DNA from: Limimaricola hongkongensis DSM 17492
GTDB taxonomy: Bacteria > Pseudomonadota > Alphaproteobacteria > Rhodobacterales > Rhodobacteraceae
Assembly: GCF_000600975.2 (NCBI RefSeq)
Contig: NZ_KK088653.1
Coordinates: 682,501-746,500, forward strand
Direction: 5' to 3'
DNA length: 64,000 nucleotides
The translations under genes were made by a program, and so were the position numbers. Positions 9,445-18,532 of the stretch are shown piece by piece. Numbering within the stretch: position 1 is the first letter of the stretch; every line of letters begins with the position of its first letter. Below the pieces are notes generated by a model. It worked only from the letters and a program-made list of their open reading frames with translations. It did no database searches and was not told the DNA's origin.

Positions 9445-10854
9445 ATGCTGAATCCCGCCACGCCCGCGTTTCTCGACACCCTGCGCGACCGGCTGCCCGA
9501 CGCGGTCTTCCGCACGGCGGGGCCCGAGCATCTGGAGGAGCCGCGCGGGCGCTATCGCGGCGCGGGGCTCTTGCTCGCGCCGGGCAGCACGCAGGAGGTC
9601 GCCACGATCATGCAGGCCTGCCACGCGGCGCGCATCGGCGTGGTGCCGCATGGCGGCGGCACCGGTCTGGTGGGCGGGCAGGTGATGCAGGAAGGCGCGG
9701 CGCCGGTGATCCTGTCTCTGGCGCGGATGGATGCGATCCGCGAAGTCTACGCTTCCGAGAACGTGCTCGTGGCCGAAGGGGGCGCGATCCTGTCGGACGT
9801 GCAGGCGGCGGCGCGCGAGGCGGGGCGGCTGTTCCCGTTGTCGCTCGCCTCCGAAGGCTCGGCCCGGATCGGCGGGCTGCTCGCGACCAACGCCGGCGGG
9901 CTCAACGTGCTGCGCTATGGCAATGCGCGCGCGCAATGCCTCGGGCTGGAGGTGGTGACGGCGCAGGGCGAGATCTGGCACGGGCTGACGCGGCTTTACA
10001 AGGACAACACCGGCTACGATCTGCGCGACCTGATGATCGGCGCCGAGGGCAGCCTCGGCATCATCACCGCCGCCGCGCTGAAGCTGGCGCCGGTTCCGGC
10101 GGCCTCCGGCACGGCGCTGTTTCAAGTGGCCTCGCCGCGCGCCGCGCTCGATCTGCTGGCGCTGGCGCGCGACCGGGTCGGCGACAACGTCACCGCCTTC
10201 GAGCTGATGCACCGGCAGGGGCCGGAGTTCCTGATCGAAGCCGGGCTCGACGCGCGGGTGCCGCTCGACCCTGTACCCGAATGGATGGTGCTGGTGGAGC
10301 TGGGCCTGCCCGAGGGGCTCGCCCCCGAGGACAGTCTCGCCGCGATCTTCGAGGCGGCGGTTGAGGCGGGTATCAGCCAAGACGGCGTCATCGCCTCGTC
10401 CGAGGCGCAGTCCGAGGCGCTCTGGGCGATCCGCGAGACGATCCCCGAGGCCAATCGCCGGATCGGCTCGATCTCGTCGCACGACATCTCGGTGCCGCTC
10501 TCGGCGCTGCCCGATTTCATCGATCAGGGCGGCCCGGCGCTGCGGGCGCTTGGCGACGTGCGGATCAACTGCTTTGGCCATCTCGGCGACGGCAATCTGC
10601 ACTACAACGTCTTTCCGCCCAAGGGCCGGGACCGGAACGACTTCGAGAAGATCCGCCCGAAGGTGAAGGAACTGGTCCACGATCTCGCCCATGCCTTCGG
10701 CGGGTCGGTCAGCGCCGAACACGGGATCGGGCGGCTCAAGGTCGGGGATCTGGAGCGCTATGGCGATCCGGTGAAGCTCGCCATGATGCGGGCCATCAAG
10801 ACGGCGCTCGACCCGAACGGCATCCTCAACCCCGGCGCCGTTCTGCGCGGTTGA
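9445..10854 (+). CDS. FAD-linked oxidase (D-2-hydroxyacid dehydrogenase, GlcD/D-LDH type)
   Basis: A 469-residue flavoprotein of the vanillyl-alcohol-oxidase/GlcD superfamily. The N-terminal half is an FAD_binding_4 domain (VPHGGGTGLVGGQ, GGLLATNAGG, GAEGSLGIITAA) and the C-terminal half is the FAD-oxidase_C domain ending in FGGSVSAEHGIG and PNGILNPGAVL, which carry the conserved flavin and metal-site residues. Family members oxidise D-lactate, D-2-hydroxyglutarate or glycolate; which one applies is not determined. AAGGAG 6 nt before the ATG at 9445 decides the start. It is the last gene of the forward run and is convergent with apt. Confidence 0.92.
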   Translation: MLNPATPAFLDTLRDRLPDAVFRTAGPEHLEEPRGRYRGAGLLLAPGSTQEVATIMQACHAARIGVVPHGGGTGLVGGQVMQEGAAPVILSLARMDAIREVYASENVLVAEGGAILSDVQAAAREAGRLFPLSLASEGSARIGGLLATNAGGLNVLRYGNARAQCLGLEVVTAQGEIWHGLTRLYKDNTGYDLRDLMIGAEGSLGIITAAALKLAPVPAASGTALFQVASPRAALDLLALARDRVGDNVTAFELMHRQGPEFLIEAGLDARVPLDPVPEWMVLVELGLPEGLAPEDSLAAIFEAAVEAGISQDGVIASSEAQSEALWAIRETIPEANRRIGSISSHDISVPLSALPDFIDQGGPALRALGDVRINCFGHLGDGNLHYNVFPPKGRDRNDFEKIRPKVKELVHDLAHAFGGSVSAEHGIGRLKVGDLERYGDPVKLAMMRAIKTALDPNGILNPGAVLRG

Positions 10855-10863
10855 TGCCGGATC

Positions 10864-10928
10864 TGCGTATTTTCGGAATGGTGAAGGTCAAGCCGCGCGC
10901 GCCCCTTTCACCATTCCTCAAATACGCA
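10864..10928. repeat. Inverted repeat between convergent genes, copy 1 of the TGCGTATTT motif
   Basis: Two 22-nt arms (10864-10885 and 10907-10928) pair at 20 of 22 positions around a 21-nt GC-rich loop. Both arms carry TGCGTATTT followed by GGAATGGTGAA. It lies between the convergent FAD-oxidase and apt genes, so a role as bidirectional terminator or 3'-end stabiliser is plausible, although no canonical T-run follows. Single-arm versions occur at 13301, 24664 and 61883. Confidence 0.75.
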
Positions 10929-10944
10929 AATTCCGACGCTGGCT

Positions 10945-11475
10945 TCAGTCGCCCTCATAGGCGCAGAGCGCCTCGACCCGGTGCCCGAGCCCTTCGAGCA
11001 GCTCGCGACCGCCGAGATCCTTGAGATCGATGACGAAGGCGCAGGCCACCACCTCGGCGCCCAGCCGCTCGATCAGCTTGATCCCGGCTTCGGCGGTGCC
11101 GCCCGTGGCCAGCAGGTCGTCGACCAGAAGCACCTTCTGGCCCTGATGCAGCGCGTCGTCATGCAGCTCGACCTCGGCCTCGCCATATTCGAGCTTGTAG
11201 CTCTGGCTGATGGTGCGGCCCGGCAGCTTGCCCTTCTTGCGGATCGGCACGAAGCCGGTGCCCAGCCGGTCGGCCAGCGCGCCGCCGAGGATGAAGCCGC
11301 GCGCCTCCAGTCCCGCGACCGTGTCGATCTGCAGCCCCTCGCAGGCCTCGACCAGCCCCTCGATGGCGAGCCGCAGCCCGTCGCGATCGGCGAACAGCGT
11401 CGTCACGTCCCGGAACATGATGCCTTCATGCGGAAAATCGGGGATGGTGCGGATGTAGTCGGTCACATGGGCCAT
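10945..11475 (-). CDS. apt: Adenine phosphoribosyltransferase
   Basis: Purine salvage enzyme forming AMP from adenine and PRPP in the cytoplasm. The 176-residue product is the normal family length. The PRPP-binding motif [13 protein letters not shown] is at residues 115-127, and [12 protein letters not shown] is the base-binding region. The ATG at 11475 gives the typical [19 protein letters not shown] start; a longer frame to 11703 has an unlikely Arg/Pro-rich leader. The gene stands alone, convergent with the FAD oxidase and divergent from the SulP transporter. Confidence 0.97.
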   Translation of the reverse strand: MAHVTDYIRTIPDFPHEGIMFRDVTTLFADRDGLRLAIEGLVEACEGLQIDTVAGLEARGFILGGALADRLGTGFVPIRKKGKLPGRTISQSYKLEYGEAEVELHDDALHQGQKVLLVDDLLATGGTAEAGIKLIERLGAEVVACAFVIDLKDLGGRELLEGLGHRVEALCAYEGD

Positions 11476-11671
11476 GACGGCTCCTGTCTGGGGGGCGGGC
11501 GGGGCCCGCTTCGGATTTCGGCCCCCGGATGGGGGCGGCGCGTTCATAAAGCGCGCGGGCCGCGTTGCGAAGCCCGATTCGGGGAAACGGCGCGTTTGCG
11601 GGTTCCGTCGTGGCGCGGTGTGGGATATGCCCGCCCCGCAGCCCGAATGACCAGCAAGCGAAAGTGAGCCG

Positions 11672-13264
11672 ATGAGCCGATCTCCCCTGGCCGTGGTGGC
11701 CAATGCCGTTTCCTCGGAAAACGCCCCCGCCCTGCCAAGCTCCCCCGCCGACTACAAGACCGAGATCCTGTCGGGGCTGACCGTGGCGCTGGCGCTGGTG
11801 CCCGAGGCGGTGGCCTTTGCCTTCGTCGCCGGGGTGAACCCGCTGGTGGGCCTCTACGCGGCGTTTCTCGTCGGGTTGATCACGGCGCTGATCGGCGGCC
11901 GCCCGGGGATGATCTCCGGCGCCACCGGAGCGCTCGCGGTCGTCATGGTCAGCCTCGTGGCCGAGCACGGGGTGGAGTATCTCTTTGCCACCGTGGTTCT
12001 GATGGGCATCCTTCAGGTCGCGGCGGGCATCTTCAAGCTCGGCAAGTTCATGCGCCTCGTGCCGCACCCGGTGATGCTCGGCTTCGTCAACGGGTTGGCC
12101 ATCGTCATCGGCCTGTCGCAGCTCGAACAGTTCCACGATCCCGCCTCGGGCGGTTTCCTGTCGGGCTTTCCGCTGGTGCTGATGCTGGGGCTCGTGGCGC
12201 TCACCATGTTCATCATCTGGATCATGCCGCGCCTGACCCGCGCGATCCCTGCGCCGCTTGCGGCCATCGGCATCGTCGCCGCGATCGTCATCGGTCTCGG
12301 CCTGCCGGTGCCGCGCGTGGGCGATCTGGCGCAGATCTCGGGCGGGCTGCCCGAATTCTCCGTGCCGCTGGTGCCGCTGAACTTCGAGACGCTGGGCATC
12401 ATCCTGCCCTATGCGCTGATCCTCGCCGCGATCGGCCTGATCGAAAGCCTGCTGACGCTCAACCTCGTGAGCGAGATCACCGGCAAGCGCGGCGGCGCGA
12501 GCCAGGAATGCGTGGCCCAGGGCATCGCCAACGTCGTCACCGGTTTCTTCGGCGGCATGGGCGGCTGCGCGATGATCGGCCAGTCGATGATCAACGTCTC
12601 CTCGGGCGGGCGCACGCGCCTTGCCGCCGCCTCGGCCGCGATCTTCCTTCTGTGCTTCATCCTCTTCGCCGCGCCGGTGATCGAGCAGATCCCGCTCGCA
12701 GCCCTTGTCGGCGTGATGTTCATGGTCGTCATCGGCACCTTCGCGTGGAACACCTTCCGCGTGATGCGCCGCGTGCCGCGGGTCGACAGCGTGGTGATCG
12801 TGCTGGTGACGGTGATCACCGTGCTGACCGACCTCGCCACCGCCGTGGTCGCGGGCGTGATCGTCTCGGCGCTGGCCTATGCGTGGCAGAACGCCACCCG
12901 GATCGGCGCGCGCACCTTCCGCACCGAGGACGGGGCCAAGGTGTACAAGGTGCAGGGGCCGCTGTTCTTCGGCTCTGCCGACGGCTTTGCCGAGCTGTTC
13001 CAGGTGGAAACCGACCCCGAGCATGTCGTCGTCGATTTCGAGCACAGCCGCGTGGCGGACCAGTCGGCGCTGGCCGCGATCGAGACGATGGCCGACCGCT
13101 ATACCAAGGCGGGCAAGCGACTGGTGCTGCGGCACCTGTCGCCCGACTGCCACGCATTGCTGCGCCGCTCGGGCCAGCTCGTGGTCGAAAGCGATGACGA
13201 TCCGGCCTATGGCGTCGCGGTGGATTACGACGTGCAGCCCGGCGCGCTGGGCGGCGGGCACTAA
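11672..13264 (+). CDS. SulP family inorganic anion transporter with STAS domain
   Basis: A 530-residue SLC26/SulP permease. The membrane part (about 25-400) begins with the family pattern [28 protein letters not shown], and the C-terminal cytoplasmic STAS domain (about 420-520) contains [20 protein letters not shown]. Bacterial SulP proteins move sulfate, bicarbonate or dicarboxylates; the substrate is not defined here. It is a single gene with no carbonic anhydrase beside it, so a bicarbonate role has no contextual support. A 20-nt TGCGTATTT motif copy follows the stop. Confidence 0.92.
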   Translation: MSRSPLAVVANAVSSENAPALPSSPADYKTEILSGLTVALALVPEAVAFAFVAGVNPLVGLYAAFLVGLITALIGGRPGMISGATGALAVVMVSLVAEHGVEYLFATVVLMGILQVAAGIFKLGKFMRLVPHPVMLGFVNGLAIVIGLSQLEQFHDPASGGFLSGFPLVLMLGLVALTMFIIWIMPRLTRAIPAPLAAIGIVAAIVIGLGLPVPRVGDLAQISGGLPEFSVPLVPLNFETLGIILPYALILAAIGLIESLLTLNLVSEITGKRGGASQECVAQGIANVVTGFFGGMGGCAMIGQSMINVSSGGRTRLAAASAAIFLLCFILFAAPVIEQIPLAALVGVMFMVVIGTFAWNTFRVMRRVPRVDSVVIVLVTVITVLTDLATAVVAGVIVSALAYAWQNATRIGARTFRTEDGAKVYKVQGPLFFGSADGFAELFQVETDPEHVVVDFEHSRVADQSALAAIETMADRYTKAGKRLVLRHLSPDCHALLRRSGQLVVESDDDPAYGVAVDYDVQPGALGGGH

Positions 13265-13300
13265 AAGGCCCGGCGCGGCGCAGGGCCCGGACGTCGGGCC

Positions 13301-13320
13301 TTGCGTATTTTCGGAACAAA
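13301..13320 (+). repeat. TGCGTATTT motif, copy 2
   Basis: TTGCGTATTTTCGGAACAAA lies between the convergent SulP transporter and the flavin reductase. It follows a small GC hairpin (GGCCCG/CGGGCC) and may form a terminator with it. It matches one arm of the 10864-10928 inverted repeat over TGCGTATTTTCGGAA. Confidence 0.6.
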
Positions 13321-13359
13321 GTTGCCAAGGGGCGGTCCGAATGGGCCGCCCTTTGGCCG

Positions 13360-13966
13360 TCATGAGCCGGGGCGATCCAGGCTGAACAGCTCGGTCACGC
13401 GGGCATAGTCGCGATAGCCCAGCCGCGAAAGCGGCTGAAAGGCGGTCACGTCGAAGCGGCCGTCGCGGATGCAGTCGTCGCGCATGTGCACGCCCGTCAC
13501 CTCGCCGATGGCCATGAAGTTATGCGCGCCTTCCAGCGCGACGATCTTGACGAGGCGGCATTCGAGCGAGGCGGGGGGCGTTCGCCACGCGCGAGCAGGC
13601 GATGGTGTCGCATTCCGCGCGTTCGATGCCCGCGAGGGCGAATTCGTCATCCTCCTTGGGCCAGGGGCCAGAGGTCGCGTTCATCGCGTCGCGCATCGCG
13701 TATTCGACGATGTTGACGCAGAACTGCCCGGTTTCGCGGATGTTGAACATGGTGTCCTTGGACCAGGGCCGGTCGCCCTTGGCCGAGGTCGAGGCGAACA
13801 TCACCTGCGGCGGCACATAGGCCACGGCATTGAAGAACGAGTAGGGCGCGAGGTTCTCGCTCCCGTCCGGGCCGCGCGTCGACACCCAGGCGATGGGGCG
13901 GGGCGTGACGATGGCGTTGAACGGGTTGTGCGGCAGACCGTGGCCGTCCTCGGGGCGGTAGAACAT
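13360..13966 (-). pseudogene. Flavin reductase family protein, frameshifted
   Basis: The N-terminal two thirds (from ATG 13966, MFYRPEDGHGLPHNPFNAIV) and the C-terminal third (to TGA at 13360, ending ELFSLDRPGS) are both clear flavin-reductase (FMN-binding split barrel) sequence but lie in different frames. The switch is at a run of six G on the plus strand (13573-13578); with five G the frame reads NAPASLECRLVKIVALEGAH and yields a normal product of about 201 residues. The break could be a real inactivating indel, a slippage-tolerant gene, or a sequencing error in the homopolymer. RBS AGGAAAGGAA precedes the ATG. Such proteins reduce FMN with NAD(P)H, often for a partner monooxygenase; no partner is adjacent. 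Confidence 0.85.
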
Positions 13967-14104
13967 CGCGAATTCCTTTCCTGTCGCGCCAAGAGGTAGC
14001 GGTGCGGCGAGCCCCGGTCCAGCGGTGCGAGCAGTTTGCACCGCCCCCGTGCCATGCTAGGGCGCGCGCGCGGCGCGCATCGCCGCCGAGGGCGGGGGAG
14101 ACGG

Positions 14105-14614
14105 ATGGCGGAGATCGCGCAAGAGGGGGCCGGGGATTACCACGAGGTCGAGGCGCTGTATGACCTGTGTTTCGCGCCGGGGCGCGAGGCGCTGTCCTCC
14201 TACAGGCTGCGCGACGGCGTGGCGCCGCAGGCCGGTCTGTGCCTGATCGCGCGGGGCCGCGCCGGAGAGGTGGCGGGCGCGATCCGGACATGGCCGGTGC
14301 GTCTCGGCCGCCATGGCGCGCTTTTGCTCGGGCCCGTCGCCGTCCACCCGACCCGGCAGGGCGAGGGGCTGGGCGGATTGCTGATCTTCGAGGTGATTGC
14401 GCGTGCCCGCGCCGCCGGGCATCCGCGCATGATGCTGGTGGGCGATGCGCCCTATTACTCCCGCTTCGGTTTTGCGCGGCTCGATGGCGTGATCATGCCA
14501 CCGCCGACCAACCCCGAACGGGTGCTGGGCATCGCGCTTGTCCCCGGTGCATGGGACGGGCTGCGCGGCGAAATCGCGCGCGCGGCAGATGACGGCCGCA
14601 CGATGACGGATTGA
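14105..14614 (+). CDS. GNAT family N-acetyltransferase (YhbS-like)
   Basis: A 169-residue GNAT protein. LLLGPVAVHPTRQGEGLGGLLIFEV is the acetyl-CoA pyrophosphate-binding region with the Q/RxxGxG/A pattern, and VGDAPYYSRFGFAR is the typical YhbS-type C-terminal motif. YhbS-like proteins are small cytoplasmic acetyltransferases of unknown substrate. The ATG at 14105 is chosen because the upstream extension is Arg-rich and unlike the family. It is followed 31 nt later by the EcsC-family gene. Confidence 0.88.
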   Translation: MAEIAQEGAGDYHEVEALYDLCFAPGREALSSYRLRDGVAPQAGLCLIARGRAGEVAGAIRTWPVRLGRHGALLLGPVAVHPTRQGEGLGGLLIFEVIARARAAGHPRMMLVGDAPYYSRFGFARLDGVIMPPPTNPERVLGIALVPGAWDGLRGEIARAADDGRTMTD

Positions 14615-14645
14615 AAATCGGCCCGGTCATCCCAAGTATCGGCGC

Positions 14646-15467
14646 ATGAGCCCCCGCATGCGCGAAATCAATCCCGACCCGCCGCCACAGCCCTTCGACG
14701 ACAGCGTCCGGGCCGAGATTTCGGGGCTGGCTGCACGGCAGGCGCGCGCGGGCCGGGGGCTGATGCGGATCGTCAATCTCGCGGGCGACCGGGTCGAGGA
14801 TGGCATGCGGTTGTTGCCGAAGCCTGCCCGCGCCCGGATCGAAACGGCAGCCCGGGCCGCGCTGGCGCGCAGCTATGATCTCGCCGCGCGCACGCGGGGC
14901 GGCGGCACCTCCGGGACGGCGGCGCTGGAGGCCGCTCTGGGCACCGACGGCGCCGCGCGCGTCATGGCGACGCTGTCGGGGGCGCTGGGCGGGCTGGGCG
15001 GTCTGACCACCGCGCTGGCGGAACTGCCGGTCGCCACGACGATGATCTTTCGCGCCGTGCAGCGCGTGGCCGAGGCCAATGGCGAGGATCCCGCCAGTGC
15101 GGAAACCCGCACCGAATGCCTGCGCGTCTTTGGCGCGGGCGGGCCGGGGGCGGGCGATGATGGGATCGACACCGCCTTTCTGGGGGCGCGGCTGGGGCTG
15201 TCGGGCGTGGCGGTGAACCGGCTGATCGCGCGGATCGCGCCGCGCTTTGCCACCGTGCTGGGCCAGAAGCTCGCCGGGCAGGCGGTGCCGATCCTCGGCG
15301 CCGCCGCCGGGGCGGGCACGAATTATGCCTTCATCGACTATTATGTCGAAGTGGCGCACGTGCATTTCGGCCTGCGGCGGCTGGCGCGGCTGCATGGCGA
15401 GGAACAGGTGCTCGACGCGTTCCACGCAGCACTCGAACGCCACCGCATGCCGACGCGCCGGGGCTAG
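14646..15467 (+). CDS. EcsC family protein
   Basis: A 273-residue protein matching the EcsC family pattern: an N-terminal helical region, a Gly/Ala-rich hydrophobic centre with [30 protein letters not shown], and [20 protein letters not shown] near the C-terminus, the best conserved EcsC signature. EcsC proteins are membrane-associated and of unknown biochemical function; the name comes from the B. subtilis ecs ABC-transporter operon, but no transporter is adjacent here. The stop codon shares the palindrome CTAG (15464-15467) with the convergent arsH stop. Confidence 0.85.
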   Translation: MSPRMREINPDPPPQPFDDSVRAEISGLAARQARAGRGLMRIVNLAGDRVEDGMRLLPKPARARIETAARAALARSYDLAARTRGGGTSGTAALEAALGTDGAARVMATLSGALGGLGGLTTALAELPVATTMIFRAVQRVAEANGEDPASAETRTECLRVFGAGGPGAGDDGIDTAFLGARLGLSGVAVNRLIARIAPRFATVLGQKLAGQAVPILGAAAGAGTNYAFIDYYVEVAHVHFGLRRLARLHGEEQVLDAFHAALERHRMPTRRG

Positions 15468-16171
15468 ATCTTCGCGGTATTGACCCGCTTGGACAGGGCC
15501 TCTGGGCTTTCCAGCCGCTCGGAGTAGCGATCGGTGAGGGTGGGCCGACCGCGCGTCATCAGCGTGAACTTCACCAGCTCCTCCATCACGTCGACGATGC
15601 GGTTGTAATAGGGCGAAGGCTTCATGCGCCCGGCCTCGTCGAATTCGTCCCATGCCTTGGCGACCGAGGACTGGTTCGGGATCGTCACCATCCGCATCCA
15701 ACGCCCCAGCACCCGCATCTGGTTGAGCGCGTTGAAGCTCTGCGAGCCGCCGCAGACCTGACACAGGGCGAGCGTCTTGCCCTGCGTGGGGCGCACGCTG
15801 CCCACGGAAAGCGGAATCCAGTCGATCTGCGCCTTGAGGATGCCGGTCATCGCGCCGTGCCGCTCGGGGCTCGACCAGACCATGCCCTCGGACCATTCAG
15901 CCAGACCGCGCAGCTCGGCCACCTTAGGGTGATCGGCGGGCGCGCCATCTGGAAGGGGAAGGCCGGCGGGGTCGAAGATCCGCACCTCGGCACCCAGATG
16001 TTCGAGCAGCCGCGCCGCCTCCTCGGCCACGAAGCGCGAAAAGGAGCGTTCCCGCAGGCTGCCATACAGGATGAGGATGCGCGGCGCATGACCCGGATCG
16101 CCGGGTGCGGCGTAAAGCGCGGGATCGATCGGCGCCAAGAGGGCGGTGTCGAGTTGTGGCAGATCGGGCAT
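15464..16171 (-). CDS. arsH: NADPH-dependent FMN reductase ArsH
   Basis: A 235-residue flavodoxin-fold protein of the ArsH family, which oxidises organoarsenicals and acts as an NADPH:FMN oxidoreductase. The FMN phosphate loop [10 protein letters not shown] is at residues 37-46, and [17 protein letters not shown] is a characteristic ArsH segment. The ATG at 16171 has GGAG 6 nt upstream. No arsR, arsB or arsC is adjacent, which is unusual since arsH is commonly in an ars operon. A 30-bp palindrome at 16189-16218 directly upstream could be an ArsR-type operator. It is convergent with ecsC, stops overlapping. Confidence 0.93.
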   Translation of the reverse strand: MPDLPQLDTALLAPIDPALYAAPGDPGHAPRILILYGSLRERSFSRFVAEEAARLLEHLGAEVRIFDPAGLPLPDGAPADHPKVAELRGLAEWSEGMVWSSPERHGAMTGILKAQIDWIPLSVGSVRPTQGKTLALCQVCGGSQSFNALNQMRVLGRWMRMVTIPNQSSVAKAWDEFDEAGRMKPSPYYNRIVDVMEELVKFTLMTRGRPTLTDRYSERLESPEALSKRVNTAKI

Positions 16172-16188
16172 GAGGAACTCCGGCGTTT

Positions 16189-16218
16189 CATTTCCAATAT
16201 TCTGGATATATGGAAATG
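16189..16218. promoter_or_regulatory. Palindromic operator candidate upstream of arsH
   Basis: An AT-rich 30-bp palindrome with outer arms CATTTCCA (16189-16196) and TGGAAATG (16211-16218) and AT-rich inner bases lies 17 nt upstream of the arsH start. Its position and symmetry fit a dimeric repressor site, by analogy with ArsR control of arsH genes. No regulator gene is adjacent, so this is inference. Confidence 0.5.
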
Positions 16219-16235
16219 AGCTGCTGGATCAAGCC

Positions 16236-18491
16236 CTACATCAGCCAGCCCTGCGAGGTCAGCCAGCGGGTCACGGCGGGCCGGACCGAGGCGTTTTCGC
16301 TGCCGCGCGCCTCGTCGATCACTTCGCGCAGCGCCTTGAGGTTGCAGTGCCGGATCAGGTGCTTGACCGGGCCGACCGAGGCGGGGCGCATTGACAGCAT
16401 CGGAAATCCAAGCGCCGCGAGACACAGCGCCTCCATCGGCCGCCCGGCATCCTCGCCGCAAAACGAGATCGGCGTGCCGGCCGCCTTGGCGCGGCCGAGG
16501 ATGTGGTCGAGAAAGCCGAGAAAGCTCACATCGAGCGTGTCGTAGCGGCGGCGCACCCGTTCGTTTTCTCGGTCGGCGGCAAAGAAGAACTGCTTGAGAT
16601 CATTGCCGCCCACCGACAGGAAATCGACATCGCGAAAGAAGCTTTCGGGCGCATAGGCGAGGCTGGGTGTCTCCAGCATCGCGCCGACTTCGACGCTTTC
16701 GGGCAGCGGGTGGCCGAGGATGCGCTCGCGCTCCATCGCCTTTTCGAACTCCTCGCGCGCGGCGTAGAACTCCGCCGGCAGCGCGATGAAGGGAAACATC
16801 ACCGCGAGCGGGCGGCCATTGGCCGCGCGGATCAACGCCTGAAGCTGCATCCTGAGCACGCCCGGCTTGTCGAGCCCGACCCGGATCGCGCGCCAGCCCA
16901 TCGCCGGGTTCGGCTCGTCATTGGGCTTCATGTAGCTCAGCACCTTGTCCGAGCCGATGTCGAGCGTGCGAAAGGCGACGCGCTTGCCGTTGGCCGAATC
17001 CATGACCCGCGCATAGAGCGCCGACAGCTCGGCCCGCTTAGGCATCTTGTTGCGGATCAGGAATTGCAGCTCGGTGCGAAACAGCCCCACGCCCTCGGCG
17101 CCCGATCCCTTGAGCGAGGGCAGGTCGGCCATCAGGCCCGCGTTCATGTGCAGCGACACGGTGGTGCCGCACAGCGCCGTGGCCTTCAGGTCGCGGATCG
17201 AGGCATAGCGTTCGAGCGCCCGTGCCTGCATCGCGATCTTGTCGCGAAAGGCGGTCTTGATGGTTTCCTCGGGGCGCAGATGCGCGACACCCTGATCGCC
17301 GTCGACGAGGATCACGTCGCCGTTCAGCGCCTCTTGCGTGACGTTCTTGGCATGGATCACCAGCGGGATCGCCCAGGCCCGCGCCACGATCGCGGCGTGG
17401 GAGCCGACCGAGCCATCCTCCAGCACGATGCCCTTGAGCTTCTTGCCGTATTCCAGAAGCTCGCCGGGGCCGATATTGCGCGCCACCAGCACCGGGTCGT
17501 CGGGCATCTCGGCGCCGGTGTCGCGGCCCTGTCCGGTGAGAATGCGCAAGAGCCGGTTCGACAGATCGTCGAGATCCGACAGCCGTTCGCGCATGTAGTG
17601 ATCGCCCGACCGGTTCATCCGCGAGCGTGCGAGCGACTGTTCCTTTTCGACCGCGGCCTCGGCCGAAAGGCCGCTTTCGATGTCCTCCTCCATGCGCCGC
17701 ATCCAGCTGCGCGAATTGGCGAACATGCGATAGGTTTCCAGGATCTGCACCTGGTCGGGATTGGTCTTGGTGGCGCCCGACAGCATTTCGTCCACCGTCA
17801 CCCGCAGCTCGTCCACCGCGTCGCGCAGCCGCGCCAGCTCGGCGGCCGGGTCCTCGGCGATCGGGTTCGTGACGACGACGCGCGGCTCGTGCAGCCAGAC
17901 GCGCCCCTCGGCCGCGCCCTCCTGCCCGGAGGTGCCGCGAAACAGCACCGCCTGCTGGTGGCGCGCCGAGAGCGCGGCGCCGGTGTCGACGAAGGCGCCA
18001 AGCTCGGTCATCTCGGCCAGTACCATGGCGACCACCTCCAGCGCGTAGATCTCGTCGGGGGTGAATTCACGGGCGTTCTTGGATTGGACGACAAGCACGC
18101 CCAAGGGTTCGCCCAGTCGCTGGATCGGCACGCCGCAAAAGCTCGAATACCGCTCCTCGCCGGTTTCGGGCATGTAGCGAAAGCCGTGTTCAGAGGGCGC
18201 GTCGGCGGTGTTGACCACCTGCCGCGTGCGGGCGGTGCGGCCCACCAGGCCTTCGCCCAGCCGCATCCGCGTCTGGTGCACGGATTCGGCCATCAGCCCT
18301 TCGGTGGCGCACAGCTCCAGCGTTTCGGCGTCGCGAAACAGGTAGATCGAGCAGACCTCCGTCTTCATCGACGAGGCGATCAGCCCGACGATGCGATCGA
18401 GCCGCGCCTGGCCCGCCCCGCCTTCGGCCATCACGGCCGAAAGCCGACCAAGGAGCTTGCGGCTTTCGGTTTCTACCAGTCGATCGACCAT
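16236..18491 (-). CDS. ptsP: Phosphoenolpyruvate-protein phosphotransferase PtsP (EI-Ntr)
   Basis: Enzyme I of the nitrogen-related PTS, 751 residues. It starts the PEP to EI-Ntr to NPr to EIIA-Ntr phosphorelay that senses nitrogen status. Domain order: N-terminal GAF domain (about 25-165), linker, PEP-utiliser N-terminal domain (about 185-310), swivelling domain with the phosphorylated His in GSHAAIVAR (H365), then the TIM-barrel PEP-binding domain with FRTLDIGSDK and the active-site Cys in SFCGEDAGRP. Length and organisation are complete. It lies 41 nt downstream of lysC on the same strand. ptsN and npr are not in the window. Confidence 0.96.
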   Translation of the reverse strand: MVDRLVETESRKLLGRLSAVMAEGGAGQARLDRIVGLIASSMKTEVCSIYLFRDAETLELCATEGLMAESVHQTRMRLGEGLVGRTARTRQVVNTADAPSEHGFRYMPETGEERYSSFCGVPIQRLGEPLGVLVVQSKNAREFTPDEIYALEVVAMVLAEMTELGAFVDTGAALSARHQQAVLFRGTSGQEGAAEGRVWLHEPRVVVTNPIAEDPAAELARLRDAVDELRVTVDEMLSGATKTNPDQVQILETYRMFANSRSWMRRMEEDIESGLSAEAAVEKEQSLARSRMNRSGDHYMRERLSDLDDLSNRLLRILTGQGRDTGAEMPDDPVLVARNIGPGELLEYGKKLKGIVLEDGSVGSHAAIVARAWAIPLVIHAKNVTQEALNGDVILVDGDQGVAHLRPEETIKTAFRDKIAMQARALERYASIRDLKATALCGTTVSLHMNAGLMADLPSLKGSGAEGVGLFRTELQFLIRNKMPKRAELSALYARVMDSANGKRVAFRTLDIGSDKVLSYMKPNDEPNPAMGWRAIRVGLDKPGVLRMQLQALIRAANGRPLAVMFPFIALPAEFYAAREEFEKAMERERILGHPLPESVEVGAMLETPSLAYAPESFFRDVDFLSVGGNDLKQFFFAADRENERVRRRYDTLDVSFLGFLDHILGRAKAAGTPISFCGEDAGRPMEALCLAALGFPMLSMRPASVGPVKHLIRHCNLKALREVIDEARGSENASVRPAVTRWLTSQGWLM

Positions 18492-18532
18492 CGCCGCCCT
18501 CTCACCGCCATGCCCGGGGGGAGTGGTCCCGG

